64,000 nucleotides of DNA, taken from assembly GCA_030704615.1 (NCBI GenBank), contig CM060732.1, positions 73,017,053 to 73,081,052 of the forward strand. The letters run 5' to 3'. How positions within the stretch are numbered: the stretch's first letter is position 1; every line of letters starts with the position of its first letter. The translations under genes and the position numbers were made by a program. This DNA is from Takakia lepidozioides. Its lineage: Eukaryota > Streptophyta > Takakiopsida > Takakiales > Takakiaceae. Of the stretch, positions 32,092-46,007 are shown piece by piece. The notes beneath the pieces were generated by a model. It had not been told where the DNA came from. It worked only from the letters and a program-made list of their open reading frames with translations, and made no database searches.

Positions 32092-35000
32092 ATGGCACGC
32101 AAGACAAGAAAGAAGTTGGTGAGGAAAAGGCTCGCGGATCCAAATAATGATTCAGATGAGAATGGGGAGGAGCTTCCTAGACGATATAAGCCTCTTCCCT
32201 GTCCTGAGAGATCCACTGGTCAGCAAGGACCTGTTCGCGTGTATGCTGATGGCATCTATGATCTTTTCCATTTTGGCCATGCTCGCTCCCTTGAGCAAGC
32301 AAAGAAGCTGTGAGCACCTGCTCTTTTATGCGATCCGCAATTTTTTTCTGGGTTTGGGCCCTCCCTCTGGTAACTCAAATTCCGTTCTTTCCTCTCATAT
32401 GGATGTTCAAGTCGTGCGAAGCGTGTAGGGTCATTGGTCTGACCTGTGTAACAATTTCCAAAGCTTCGAAATTGCAATTCCCCTTAATTGTATGAATCCC
32501 GACGTCCTCATTCCCTGCTTGCTTCTCCGACAGGGATCGTAGTGCTCTTGTCAATTTCGTGCCACTAGCTCTGTGCCTAAGAAATCTTAATTATACGTGG
32601 TTTCCAAGTGACCTAGTGTATTCACATGTGAGACTGGTTTCTGGGGGAAGACCAAGACTTCCTACTTCCTTTCTTTCTATAGCCTCGTTCTTTCCCCTGA
32701 CAGCAATAATCACGTCCTCTGTTAGCTCCTTCATCTTGTCCTTTACAATATCTTATGCTAGGTTATGATGCTGTCTTTTGTTTTGATCTTACCATATGGT
32801 CTGAGGGGAATGCCATACTTGCAATCTTCTCAGGTCAATATTGTATTGCATTTTCGCCTTGTTGCAGCTGCCTGTATTTTGGGGTGACTGGATAATTCAA
32901 GGTTCATAGCAGAGCTAGTACTTTCAACTACTTTTCTGAGAACCATGGCTATTGCAGAAGGAGTTTCACTTCTTGCTTGACGAGCATTGCGTCTGTAGGT
33001 TTCCCAACACATATCTTTTGGTGGGATGCTGCAACGATGCACTCACACGCAAGTACAAGGGAAAGACTGTTATGAACGAGGCTGAACGCTATGAGTCACT
33101 TCAGCATTGCAAGTCAGTTCCTTTTTCTGCCTTACTTCAAGAGAAGTGAGCTGGATGTCTCCGAAGTGACATTTGTCCTGGTCAAGGAGTCCTATATGAC
33201 TCTTTGTAGGCTTGAAGTGATTCAGAATTTTGATAAAGTCTCACTTTTAGTCTCCATTGGTGACGAAGGCGAGATGAATTCTCAAGCAGTTGTTGGTGCA
33301 AAGAAGTTTGGACAATCGGCAAAGGAACTTGGCTTAAATGAAACTGATATGTATCCTTTGTTTTAGGGTTGTAGGATTGATTGACAGCTGGATTGGCACT
33401 GAATCATTTTCAAATACTATGTCTGCTGTGTTTACAGCACCTGATAGGTATATCCTCCACACGCATGTAAATGGAAGAATGAGAATACTCATCAGGCGAA
33501 TTAATGCAATCTAGGGTTTCGAGGCTGGTCTAGGGGCCTTAAAGAATCTTAAAATTGAATACACATGGCAGGTGGGTGGATGAGGTGGTGGAGGATGCAC
33601 CATGGGTGATCAATGAGGATTTTCTTGATAGGCATCACATTGACTTCGTGGCACATGATGCCCTCCCGTATGTAGCTTTCATCCTCCATCCCTGGTTTCC
33701 CTTAGTACCTGAGGTCAAGTTTCTAGTACTGTCTGGCTTTCACCAACCTTTTAGTCAATTTCTAGGTTGATTGGTACAAGATGTGCTGTTTGCAAAGTTG
33801 TTGTGACAGTATTCAGCTGTGTGGCTTCTTGGTAATGGGAAAATTTGCAGTGTATGGCTGTTTGTAAGCCTTTGAAGCCAAAAGGTCTTAACTTCATGAC
33901 TGCCTGCAGATGGGGTCATCCCGTGGCACAAATCTTCTTTGGAATGCAGATGATTGTCTGGTCTTTGTGTCAGTGGGATGTAATTTCATGCTCACCCCTG
34001 CAAGTGCCTCTAGAAATTGCATCAAGCTGTTCCAAGTGTCAGCAGGCTTCCAACAAGACTGTGGTTTGCTGCTCTACGTCACGAAGGGTGGGTAGAATGT
34101 GGTAGATGCATCATCGCTGTGGCGAGCATGAGCATGACCATTTGCTTCTAGGCGGGTGTTGTTGGCAGATATGCTGACACAAGTGGGGCTGGCAAGGACG
34201 TTTATGAATTAGTGAGTCCACAAAACTGTACTTTGGCTGTGTGGTTGTGTGCATCCGTTTCAAATTATGGGAGATCAGTCCTTTGATTTATTTATCTCAC
34301 GCTTGTCCCCATGATTTATGCATATCAGAGAAAATCTTGCTGATCTATGTTCCACCTCGGATGAACGAAGGAGTCTTAATTACTAGGTGGCAATACCAGT
34401 TGCTGACTGGGGATTCCTGCCTTTGATTTATTTATCTCACGCTTGCCCCGATGATTTATGCATATCAGAGAAAATCTTGCTGATCTATGTTCCACCTTGG
34501 ATGAATGAAGGAGTCTTAATTACTAGGTGGCAATATCAGTTGCTGACTGGGGATTTCTGCCTTCAACAGGTGAAAGCTGCAGGGAGGTTCAAAGAGACAA
34601 AGCGAACAGGTGGGATATCAACCTCAGATTTAATTATGCGAATAGTGAAGGACTACAATGAGTATGTTATGCGCAATCTAGCGCGTGGCTATACTCGTAA
34701 GGAGCTTGGTGTCAGTTATGTCAAGGTCAGTGCCTCCCTCTCCCTTCACGTCTTTTTCTATGATTTCTCGGTTTTAGTCAGGCAAGTGATTCATTTTTTT
34801 CCACAAATCTCAAAGATTATCTGCTCTATCCATCAATTGCAGGAGAAGCAGCTGAGGGTAAACATGAGCATCAGCAAGCTCCGACAGAAAGTGAAGGAGC
34901 AGCAGGAGCGTGTTGGCCGGAAGGTATGAGAATGATAATTTCATCAATCACCACCCGTTGAAAGTGGCCTCCGTGTTGTTAGGGTTTGTGCCATGTGACT

Positions 35001-36199
35001 CACATTTTGAATGTGGGTGTTTGGCATATTGATAGTCGTTGAGGGGTTACATCTTCAATGATTAGAAATGGACGTAGCTGAACTGGCATCACTGATGTTA
35101 CATATCTGTGTTTGTTTTGTGCCTTCAGCTTAACACTGTGGCAAGGAGAGCAGGGCTTCATCACAGTGAGTGGGTGGAGAATGCTGACCGTTGGGTCAGT
35201 GGCTTCCTAGAGAAGTTTGAGGAAGGTTTCCATTCCATGGTAAGTTTTTAGTTACCATCCTCTTTTCTATATTCAACCACTTTGAAAACTCACACTAACA
35301 GACATGCTAGGGGGCATGTTTTCAGCTGCTCCAGTTGTTTGCTGAAAGAGTGCAAGTCCCTGACTCGGCTACTTCTAACCACCGACAGCAATTGAGATCC
35401 GGATGGAGGTAAGGAATTGAACTGAAGCTGTGCAACTCAAGTCTATCTCCAACTGATGAGCTTAACATTTAATTGAACAATAAGTAGGCTTTCTATGATG
35501 TTCCACACAGTTCCTGTTTCTATCGTGGAACCTCAGCACTCTGTGCCTGAAGGGTGGGGGTACACCATTCGTTTTTATTTGACTGGTATGTTCCATTGAG
35601 TGTTTGGCTTCTGGTGGTGCTCCTAATTTTTCAACCAATTCGCGGTTTGTGACCCACCCTTTCTGATCACAAAGAGACTGGCCAATTGTCTCTACCTTAC
35701 ATAATCAAGCTTCTTGTGGAATTACACCCAGGAGTCATGTTTTAGCTTCTACTTAAATAGAGTCAGCGGTTACTGGATCCAAAATCACATTTTTCCCACC
35801 TAATGTACCAAAAATGAATAACCAAAGTATTGATTTCACATGTGAGGTCTAAATGTAGCCCTCTTTTAGTTTGTCTCTTGAAGTAACAAGAATTCTACTG
35901 TCTCAGAGTGTTGAGAAGGTGGGGTGTGATATGTTTCAATGTAGAGCTGGCATGAGATATGGCCATGTTCACACTTGCAAACTGGGCAACTGCAGAAAGC
36001 AATTGAAACGAAAATCCAGAAGGGACTAATGGGGCCGCAGCTCAAGAAGAGATCCAACAAACGCTTGCAGAGCAGGGAATCAAGGTTTGTGGGCAAGGCA
36101 ATAGAGGGCAGCTCCCGTAGGACTGGTATAGACAGTGGAGCCCACAGCATGAATGTGATTCTATTCACAAGTGATTGCAGAGCTTCATCATCTGAATAA
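32092..36199 (+). CDS. CCT: Choline-phosphate cytidylyltransferase
   Basis: This enzyme makes CDP-choline from phosphocholine and CTP, the controlling step of the Kennedy pathway to phosphatidylcholine. Eight exons join in frame: 32092-32309, 32999-33112, 33572-33667, 34169-34211, 34570-34725, 34843-34923, 35129-35239 and 35996-36199. The product is 340 aa (Arabidopsis CCT1 is about 331). It has a basic N-terminus ([14 protein letters not shown]), the nucleotidyltransferase start [14 protein letters not shown] with the HxGH catalytic motif, [40 protein letters not shown] and the RTGGISTSD signature. A charged amphipathic-helix region ([16 protein letters not shown]) probably binds membrane. 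Exon 8 is the least certain: its start [13 protein letters not shown] fits the family, but its C-terminal tail is not conserved. Its stop overlaps AATAAA at 36195-36200. Confidence 0.92.
34281..34560. repeat. Two-copy 140-bp tandem duplication in CCT intron 4
   Basis: Units 34281-34420 and 34421-34560 are nearly identical (few substitutions). The second unit ends 9 bp before exon 5, so the branch-point and upstream polypyrimidine context are duplicated, while the CAG acceptor itself occurs once. Confidence 0.85.
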
Positions 36200-36200
36200 A

Positions 36201-38510
36201 GAAATGTTGCTATTACCATCTTGAAATAGTGGAGTTCCTTGCACTGTTCAAGGGAGTCACGCATTGTATTATTCAGGCTTTTCCTTGCTGAGTCTCCTAG
36301 CCTAAGTTTCCACCTCCAGTAAAAGTACAGTTTCTTGTATTCATTTCCGTTTACTGTGCAGTACAAAGCAGGGATGGAGAGTAGGGGCGCGCCATGTCAC
36401 CTTTTTGCCCAGAAAGAAGGGCTCGGCCATTCTCTTTGTTTGACTGTGTTGCCTGCCATTTCTGAATGAATGGTTGAAGTTTTTCCAAGATGGGCGCAAT
36501 GGATTAAAAGTGAAAGAAAGGTAGAGTGGTGTACATGACCACTCTTTAGTTACTGGAATTGGAAGGGGATGGGGGAATGCTATAAGCTATAGACAGTGTT
36601 AACTTCAAATTTGCAGAGCCTTGTTTCGATGCACTGCCTTCATGGTTTGGATTATGTCATTTCCCCTTCTTTCAAACCCCATGGAATTGGATTAACGATC
36701 CTCACAAGGTTGTGGCTCATGCTTTCTGCTATTTACCTCAGATTCAGCAGATTGCAGAGAGCAAGTGTATTTCAAGATCTTACATTGTGGTATACTGCAT
36801 GTTACTTTTATGTTCTACTGCAAGGTGTGGTGAGACCGCTTGTGATTGTGCGCCCTCTGGCGATCTCTCCTTCTGGTGATCTCTCCTGGTCTTTCCCTAC
36901 TTTTGCGTTTCCCCTCTGTCGCTCTTCCCCTCCTTCCTCCACCATGGCATATGTTCCGGCTGCTACTACGGCCCCGGTTTACAGAGGAGACTCGAGACGA
37001 CACTGTAGAGCCAGGAATTGGGCGCATGCTAGAAGGGCTCTTTCCTCGGGTCCGAGAGTCTTGGGGGTTGGTCCTAGTGAAACTTAGTACTTCCCAAAGG
37101 GATTCAAGGCCTATCAGCAGAAACAAAAGACCAATGAAATCAAACACAAACTCAATTCAATGCTCAACATTACATGTGGTAGAGTGCTTGTAGGCACATA
37201 AAGAAGAATTCCTGAATTGCACTGACAAGATGACCACACCACACTCATGTGGCACATCTGCTTCAAGGTATACGGCTACATTAGCGGTGCTGGATTCAAC
37301 ACTGTTTTGTCTAGTTTGAAGGTTTGCACCATACAATGTGCAATATGTTACATTCCCGAGCCGAGGGTTGTCAGATAAGTTGGGATAAGTTGGGTAGCAT
37401 CCGAGTCCGGCAATGAAAGCTTGAACATCAAGAGACTTGATGCCACTAATCAAGAACTGCTTTGTAGCCAGAGACAGAAGTATGCACTAACTTAACCCCT
37501 GGTCAGGGAAAAGTCTTGGGAAAGTAACCAAGACAGGAGGCCATGAGGCATGAAAATCGCAAGCGACCAGCCTCTTAGGGCAAGCTCTACTTCTTCCCCA
37601 GGAAAAAAAAGAAAAACAAAAAGAGAAAAAGAAAACTTCTAAAATGTAAACTGATCGACAGAGGCAATATATGACAATCACATAATTAGTTGCGGGGATG
37701 AAAGCAGTTCCTCTGGTTTGCTTTGCATCCTGTGTGATGTGAGCTTTCCCAGGTTAGAGAATGAAACTGAAGCCCCATCATTTGTTCACTTTTCCAAGGA
37801 AGGGTTGCTCTCAACTTCACCCTTGCTTTCTCTTATATTGCAAGTCCAGACTCTCTGCTCTGAAGCATTTTGTGAAAGCGTTAACAAATGCAAGCAGACA
37901 AGTGATGATCTAATTTTGAAATGGCCACATTGGTGTCCCTAACCACACTACAAGGTTAGTAAAGGGCCACTGTAACATCCATTGCGAAGTATAACCGATG
38001 GAGGTTTTCAGCACATTAAAGAGTGGTTACATCATCACCTGCCTCCAGGCAAGAGAGCCTGAGATTCGGCCTACCAATGTACAACAGGACAGGCAGAAAG
38101 GCTCCAATGGTCAACATTTACTCTAGAGAAGCTTAACAAACTTCATGCAGGAGACAGATAGAAAGAGAAACAGAGATGACAAGGTACAAACCTGTTAACT
38201 TTACTAAGAGTGCAGAACTGGCATTTGCTAGAAACTAATTGGGAGAGATACAATCTTTAGCAAATATGTGGAAACATAGGTGCTCAGCTAAAATCAAGAC
38301 AGATCACCAAGAGTGTTCCGTCTTGTCAAAACTCCCCACCTAGTTGGCCTGTGAAACAACATTCTCAACGTTGAGACACTCTACACCTACAGATCCAATT
38401 CTCTCTTACACTGAAAAATCGCCATGTGGCCAATTTTGGTTAATCGTGCTCAACTCAGAAATACCCATATGAAATTGCCATGTGGCTATGCTGGCATCAC
38501 AACCCCACCT
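36201..38510. other. Intergenic between CCT and epsin
   Basis: The two genes converge here, so both 3' UTRs lie within it. Frames at 36596-37193 (both strands) are not recognised. An A-rich run follows GGGCAAGCTCTACTTCTTCC near 37577-37635. I see no supportable gene. Confidence 0.4.
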
Positions 38511-41500
38511 CTACCTGTAACTGGTGTATTGCTGGTTGGAGTAGCCTGCAGTACCCATCCCCATCCCCACTCCCATATTGGGAGCCATGCCAAATCCTTG
38601 GCCCATTCCCATCCCCATACCCATGCCTAGATTCATGCCCATCCCCATTCCATGGTTCATACCCATCCTTGGAGCCATTCCCATACCTGGTGCCATGGCC
38701 ATCCCAGGGCCCATGCTCATCCCCATTCCTGGTCCCATACCCATCCTGCCAACATTCATGAGTGTGGGCGGTGGGAGTGGAGGGGGCAGAATGCTTGCAC
38801 CAGCCATGCCAACACCTGATCCTGAGCCCATCGCTGCCCCCATGGAGGATGTACTAAGTGCCGATCTCTTCTCATCCTTCTTCTTACTGTCCCCACCACC
38901 CCAAAGTTCGTGGCGTAATGTCGCATCTGTAAGCTGGATGCCCAAATCTGCCAATGGGTTGACTTTCGCTGCCACATTGCAGTCCAACAACATGAGTCAC
39001 TAACCTGGCTCTAACGCGAATTGTGGAGTTCCATCAAGTCGACATAAGGTCAACTAGCTCTTAGCCTTAGCAGCACTCTTATCTATTAAGGTCCTAGCAA
39101 GCAAAGTAGCTGACAACATAGCACTAATCTAACCAGTCTGGCACTAGAATATCATTTCATGTACAAGATTAGGATGGGGTTAACCATGTGTTGCTTTACC
39201 AGCATGAGAATCACAAAATACCTTCCAGCAATATGCACCTACTAGTTGAACCCAGACAGCTGGAAGGGGTTGCCTTGTATGACTGGGAACAATTAGGCTT
39301 GGCTGTAATGGATGTGATATCAGAACACACCCCAAGGACACCGGTCCATGTATTTGGAAACCACAACAGGCTACATTCCCAGGGAAGATTTGGTTACAGA
39401 TTCTGTGTCTTTGTCTAGTTGTCTGTCTCTGTTCGGTCTTGGATCGCAAGATCAGACTTATCACCAACCAGTCAATTACCTCAATGTTGGATATCACATA
39501 CTCCTTCAGGAGTGGGTATAGTGGATCTACTTATAGGGCTTGGAGAGAAGATTCCCCCCCAAGGTTAAAAAAAGTAGATTAAGAGATACTTACGTCCAGC
39601 AATATTGAGGTCGACCAGCCCAGAGCTGAGGGTGTCCGCCCACACGGGAGACTTTGGTGGTGCAAAGGTTCTCTGAGGTTGCTGTTGTGGGGCATAGGAA
39701 GCCCCACCATTGCTGCTGCTTGGTGGACCCTGTGAGGTAGCAGGCGCAGATTGATTACCACTGAAAGGTTGACTATTGCTGAATGGTTGATTACTGCTGA
39801 ATACCTGATTGTTCATTGGTGGTGCAAAGGTTTTCTGTGGTTGTTGTTGTGGGAGATGGGAGGCCCCACCGTTGCTGCTGATTACTGGATCCTGTAAGGG
39901 TGGAAGATTACTGCTAAAAGGTTGACCATTGCTGAATGGTTGAGTACTGCTAAAAGCCTGATTGAACCCCATATATTGAGGTGGGGGCATGGAAGTGCCC
40001 TGAGAGAAATCCCCACCAGGACCCACTGCTGTATTACTTGGCGAGGGATCAAATGAGTGGAACGAGGCTGTAGTGCCAAACACATTTACTCCACTCGAGC
40101 TTCCTGCTGCATTGCCATTGGAGCTTGCTGATCCATATTGTTGGAAAGCATCCCCCACCACACTGTGAGGAGGCACAGGCTGCTGATGGAAGTCATTTCC
40201 TTCGGGGAGGCCACTGAACATGTCTGGAGAAGATGAAGGCGCCACTTGAAATGGAGGTGTCCCAAACAGGTCCTCATTGCGCCCCTACAACAGATGAGAG
40301 AACCAGAAGTTAACTAAGATTCTAGGGAAGACTTTGAGGACCCCAGCTAGGTTTCTGAGAGCGAGAATGGATATGTGCCTTGTAACGCAACCTTTAAGAA
40401 CAACCAAATCTACAAAAACTCTGTACCAAAATCACATAGGGTGAAGCCTCCAGACATTGCACCGCAACCCCTTGTTTCGAAAAAGTGTGCAGCTGGAGGA
40501 GGAGAGATGAATCTTGTTCAGCAAAACCACTGAACGTAGCCACATAGAGCTACAGACTTTAAAACACAAGAAATAAAATGAAATCAATGAATTCTATCGC
40601 ATCCAATGGTACCTCATTGGTATGGCTGGATACTGGAGCGGATGGAAAATAAGTAGCTTGAAAGCTGACATCCCCAAACAAGTCCTCAATGCCACTTGTG
40701 CTCTTTGGGGGTCCAGGGGCTGCAAGGGTGGACACCACAGAAGGAGCTGCTGAAAGGGCAGTTGGCGCAAAAAAGTCGTCATTGGGTTGACTTGCAGCAG
40801 CTGTTACATCAATACCAGGACACTGATCACATTTTTACCTAACCAAACAACTATATTCGTTAAATGAATTCATTGCCATCTCGAAGAACAAAATCTTGCC
40901 AGATCTGCTTGGAAGTCCACAGCTCTATGGTAAGGCAGCCATACCTAACAATCCAAGGGCCACAACAAACCAGCTTATTCTAAATGACAACACCCATCCT
41001 AAGGTAATTAGCTCAATAAAGGTTTCAAGGTCAATAACATGGACATCCCTGGAAATTTCCAGGCTCGAATGGCCTGAAAGAGCTTCTGACTGCAAGGAAT
41101 GATCCTAAAAAGGGAATACAATGTACTCTGGAAGTCATGGAACCTCAATTTGGAGGGCCAATACTTACCAGTAGCACTGGAATTCGCTCGTGGATCAAAC
41201 TCATCCAAGTTGTCAGTTGATTGGCTTGCAAAATATGTACCTCCCCCACTAGATTTTCTGGGAGCAGTTTGAACTGTGCTCACACTACCCTGCGACTGGT
41301 TGCTCTGAGCTCTTGCCACCGCCGCGGCCACACCCCCACTACTCTTTTCCCTGCAAAATAACCCTCTGCAGTTACCTCACCACTGCCCACTCACTGTCGG
41401 TGACAATTTCTGTTGTACATTGAAACACCTGTCTAGTCCTACCTAGAGTTTTTCAAGGGTAGTACCACCAATAAAAATGCAGTACTGAACATCTCAGCAC

Positions 41501-44356
41501 CAAATCTGTTCTCTTGAGCCAATCCAGGAGTTTCATGTCTTGAAACACAGAAATTAAATATTCCCCTATTACCTGTCATCCTCCTGCTCATTGGTCATAC
41601 GTGTCTCCTCATAGCTAGGGGGAGAAGCTCTTGCTCTGCCTTGCCTGCAACCATTCATGGGATGCTAATTAGTCTATGCAACCTCAGAAAATAAGATATT
41701 TATTGAGCACTAGGCACATCCCGAGTAATATATACAAAGAGCAGCCACCAGTTATCGGAGTCTGCAATATAATCATAAAAGCACCTGGAGGAATAATGGT
41801 CATCATCTCGTTCCCGATCACTCGAAGCACCACCCTCATTCTTATCGCTGTTGCGGTCTCCGCCCCTTGAGCTGTAGCCATCATCGTAGCGATCACGATC
41901 ACCACTATATCCATCATCTTTATATCGTTCCCGATCCCTTCCAGAGCGGTCCTCATAACGATCACGATCACTATATCCATCATCTCTGTACCGCTCCCTA
42001 TCCCTCCCAGAGCGATCCTCATCCCTGTGCCGATCACCATCTCTACTGCCCCCACCATAACTGTCAAAATCATCTCTTCCTCCTCCACGGCCAGAGCCTC
42101 CACCATACCGATCATCCTCCCTGTCACTGTATCCTCCACCAGTACTTGAATAGGAACTAGGTCTGAAACCCACACCAGTGCTAGAGACACCCCGGTACCT
42201 GTAGGCACATACATTATTATTCACTATAAGACTGCAATGGTACAACAACTTGAGCCCACATACTTTTGAATCAATCCGACAAAGCAGTTTCTCACCGTCT
42301 CCAGCCAAGGACAGGGTTAATCTACCATAAGGATCCGTGTTGGTCAATGGTTGCTAAAGCTGGCTTCCACAACATAACTCGCTGACAATACAGCAAACCC
42401 ATTATACTCAATTATAGGGGTAAGAAGTGGGGCCAGGAAGACCCATGTATTGGAGGGTGAATGCTTGCACAGTTGTGAGTACGAATGTGCTTCTGCATCA
42501 TCCAGGACTAGAAAGGGTAACAAGGCTGAATGGGGTAAGGAGGGATCCATCTTGCATGGTTGGTTAATGCTGCACAGTCGTCAGTAAGAATGTCATTCTG
42601 CATCGTCCAACAACTGAAGGGCATCAGAGTGTCTGCGGGTCAACCCAGCGACCACAAGGTACAACCAACACTTGGTTCAGGTACTGATAAAGTTGATTAC
42701 AATATATTTGTGGAGTTTCTTACTTTTCTCTGTTGGCAGCTGCCTTCTGCCTGACTTCACGAATTTTCTCCATGTCATTGATTAATGTTACAAGATTCTG
42801 GGCCTTCTTTCGTATGTTAATCCCCTGATCCTTGCCACTTGACTCGTGATATTGGAAGTCCACCAAAGTCTGAATCAAAAGTTTGAGTCATTAGCTTTTG
42901 TGAAGGGCAGACAATGATAGTGCATTCAAGAAGATTATCCAATATCATGCCAGTTTCAGTTACTCCCACCCCCAGCAAAAGTATCCCCATAACTTATAGC
43001 TCACCTGCAGCTGATATGAATGCTCACGAAGTTCGTCGATGATCCTTTCAGCACCATTGGCGACCAAAAACTCCAATACTGTAAGTGACTGGCACCCATA
43101 AAATCCACTGTCAGCTTTCTGAATTGCGAAGCCCACTCCAAAAAGTTTGTTGTAGGTGATTTGTGAATGCTCTCCTTGCAACATTCAGCATATATTTTCA
43201 CACCTGATACATTGTGGGGAAGTGTACAGACTTCAAATCAGGAAAGCTATTTCACAAACCTTGTAAACATGGCGCCAATTTCTCCCAGTATCATTCAGTC
43301 GCTTCCACAGAACGACCATTATCATCTGATAGTCCTGGCTGTTTTGACACACCCCAGCCACAGTCCCTCATTGAGATAAAGTCTCGAGCTACTGCTTTTA
43401 CTCCCAGAACCCACAGGAAACAAGCGAGCTACAGCAAACAATCGAAATTTCAGTGATCCCCACATGCTTGGGTGTAGAAACTCACAAGTTTCTAGTAGCA
43501 TGTGCAATGTCTGCCATGATTGTGCCATGGGGTCCCCAGGGCTCGTTACTAGTTGCCTCAAGGACCTGCCCACAAATGGCAAGTAATCAAAATTCCATGC
43601 ATGAGACATTTCTTGAAGCTCCCAAATCCACCTTGCCTCTCCTCCCAACCCGTCCCTAGAACTTTTCCCCACAGAAACAGAGTGGCTGTCCCCTCATCCT
43701 CGGCATCAATTCACACGTGCCCATACATTAGGAAGTCTCTCTCTTCCTTGATCCCAAGTTCTTCCATGATCTAACGGTAATCATCTTGCTTGACTAGACA
43801 GGCTCAGGAACTAATTTGCTCAACGACAGAAGCTACTACTGCCTTCTCCTGGCCGTATGACAAAGTGACATTCATATCACACCTAATTCCTATTGGTTAT
43901 TCCAAAACTTAGATGTCATGACGCTGAAGGTACATAGGGGAAGGGTGAAAGTGGAGTACTTTTAGTTCAAGCTCAGGCACCTTAAGCACCTTCTTGTTCA
44001 CTTCCCTTTTCCTGCAACACCACACAGATCAGGACAAAGGCCTAAAGGAAGATATCTGCAATCACAAGGATGATGATGCTTTACGATGCTCTCCACGCAC
44101 AGTGATCTACTATGACCACATTCAGATGGAGCACTTCACGACCGCTTACAAGAAATCGATCGCATCCCAATTACTCTCGAATCCTATAAACTAAAACGAA
44201 TCAAGGTAGCCAATACTTGCAGAAGGGTGAAGGCAGAGGAGGGGGCAGTGATGTCTAGCACCGTCAGAATGGACCAGATTCAAAGGAAAAAGAGACGCAG
44301 AACTGTGCATCTTACAGCTCTCTAACAGTCTGATCGAGCACTTTTTTCAGATCCAT
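38511..44356 (-). CDS. Epsin-like clathrin adaptor with ENTH domain
   Basis: This is an endocytic or trans-Golgi adaptor that bends membrane through the ENTH domain and recruits clathrin. Twelve exons join in frame: 44316-44356, 43960-44011, 43486-43565, 43260-43338, 43005-43088, 42724-42869, 41785-42198, 41573-41644, 41169-41350, 40613-40800, 39594-40284 and 38511-38968. The product is 828 aa. The ENTH domain spans residues about 1-162 ([65 protein letters not shown]). An Arg/Asp/Tyr-rich segment follows (exon 7), then DLFG, DDFF and DPSPSN motifs, Gln/Pro/Ser-rich disorder and LVDLNIAG, a clathrin-box-like sequence. The C-terminus is a Gly-Met repeat. Closest in design to plant EPSIN2/EPSIN3. 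Confidence 0.93.
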
Positions 44357-45999
44357 AGCTAGCGATCAGCTTTCAGAATCCCAAATTTGAGCACACGCGC
44401 GCACAGCGCCTGCCTTCTCCAAAGATTGACAAAGTCCTCAACTTTTACATCTCATTATTTCAGCAGCTTCTCTCCCTCCACATGCCAAAGTCCCTCCAGA
44501 GCTGATTCAAGCTCACAGAATGTCCAACCAAGCGCAGGAAACAGGGGATCCTTCCAATTCCACCCGAGTCACAGGATGATCGACTCGGTGACAGCGAGTG
44601 CTGTGTGTGAATCGTGTGAATCGAGGATCGGGACAATGCGGGATCATCTGTACAGACCGCGCGTAATGACCCAGCCTCCCCGTGAGACTCATTCACGAGC
44701 GAGCGCAATCGCAGAAAGAACGAACGAACGACAACCTCGTCCAGCGGGCAGCCTAACAAACGTTCGTTCCTGCCCCAATGACTCGCGCCTTCCAGAAGGC
44801 CCGGAACGAACCGACGACCAGGCCTGCCTCCTCTGGAGTCAAAACATCCATCCAGTCGTCGCGCTTGTTTCATTCGTCGCAGTTCCCCTACTATTCTTCA
44901 TCCTTTCCAAAAAAGCGCCGGATGATTTGGCACGCGGTGATTGATTGGGCACAGGCTGGTGGGACGGAGTGACCCTAATCAGCGGGAGCCGGCGATACCA
45001 GCATGGCAGCCGGCCCATTATTGCCGCGTCAGCCCGGTTTTCCGGCGAAACTGGCACCGGCATTTCCCATCGCGCCGCGCGGGCCCATCATTTCCGTTTT
45101 ACAAGATACAATTGTATGTTTAAAAGGAATTTAGTTTATATTTAGTTAAATGTCCTTAAAAAACAGTTGAGAATGCTCGAAGTCGGTGTAAGTAGGTAGT
45201 ACTGTCGGAGGAACGCGGTACTTGGGACCCACTGTGCAATGTGGTGGTCGGGTTTGAGCCTTGAACCACCTATCTGAATTATTGAATCTAAATAAAAAAG
45301 ATACAATTATTTTCTACTTTTGCCAAGTGTTCCTTCCATTATCGGACACCTGGCGACACGAGTCGTCGGCGAGAGGTGGATGATTACGCCAGCGAAAAAT
45401 CGTTGACGGCGATTATATGTCACCCTCCGGTCCTACGTTCGTTCTCGAAAGTTCTGTAGGATGAAGATCTGCCAACGGACAGATCGGTGGAAGACATCAT
45501 CCGCAAGCTGTCATCCGCCTAGAAGCTAGCTTGTACAGTTGGCATGGATCCGGCCGCTTGCCAGCTGCCTCCTGCGATCCATCTCGTTTTCTCCCGGATG
45601 AGTAACCTGCCCTAACCCTCTCTCTGTCTCTGTGGCCGGGCAGCAAGGAGCTGCAGCATCCATGGCGCATCGCAGGTGCGTCTATGGCCCCCACTCCACG
45701 GAACGAATTTCTAAGTTGTCGTCACAGGAGCAGGAGTACAGTGTAATACAGGATTCGTGGAATGGTTGCTGTCATTATTTGTCTGTACTCTGTACCCAAT
45801 GTGTACATAGTAAGAAATGCAGGCATGCAACAGCGGCGACTGACGAGACTGCAAGACTGGAAGAAGAGAGCAGAGAAGATGAGGAATCTGGCGGAGATTC
45901 GGGCTGCCATGGCATCGGAGCGCCAAGCATGCGGTGAGCTGTAGTATTAACTTACTACCAGACGGGGTTCTGAGCTAACTTAGTGCTTTAAATTCACTC
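44357..45999. other. Epsin upstream region; weak small-ORF candidate
   Basis: The first few hundred bases should hold the epsin leader and promoter. A short plus-strand frame (45762-45944) ends in a charged helix-like MQQRRLTRLQDWKKRAEKM. I do not recognise it, and no splice partners are evident. Confidence 0.3.
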
Positions 46000-46007
46000 A
46001 TCATGAG

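Noticed and set aside
36596-37193. Extra CCT exons or a separate gene.
   Set aside because: An acceptor-like CAG is present near 36615, but no frame continues the CCT C-terminus convincingly and no other family is recognised.
41684-42214. Alternative 176-codon minus frame overlapping the epsin Arg/Asp-rich exon.
   Set aside because: It is a shifted frame of the low-complexity exon 7. The spliced epsin frame explains the sequence.
45632-45944. Small plus-strand gene upstream of the epsin.
   Set aside because: Two overlapping frames of about 60-100 codons have no recognisable domain or splice partners. It is kept only as a note in the intergenic entry.
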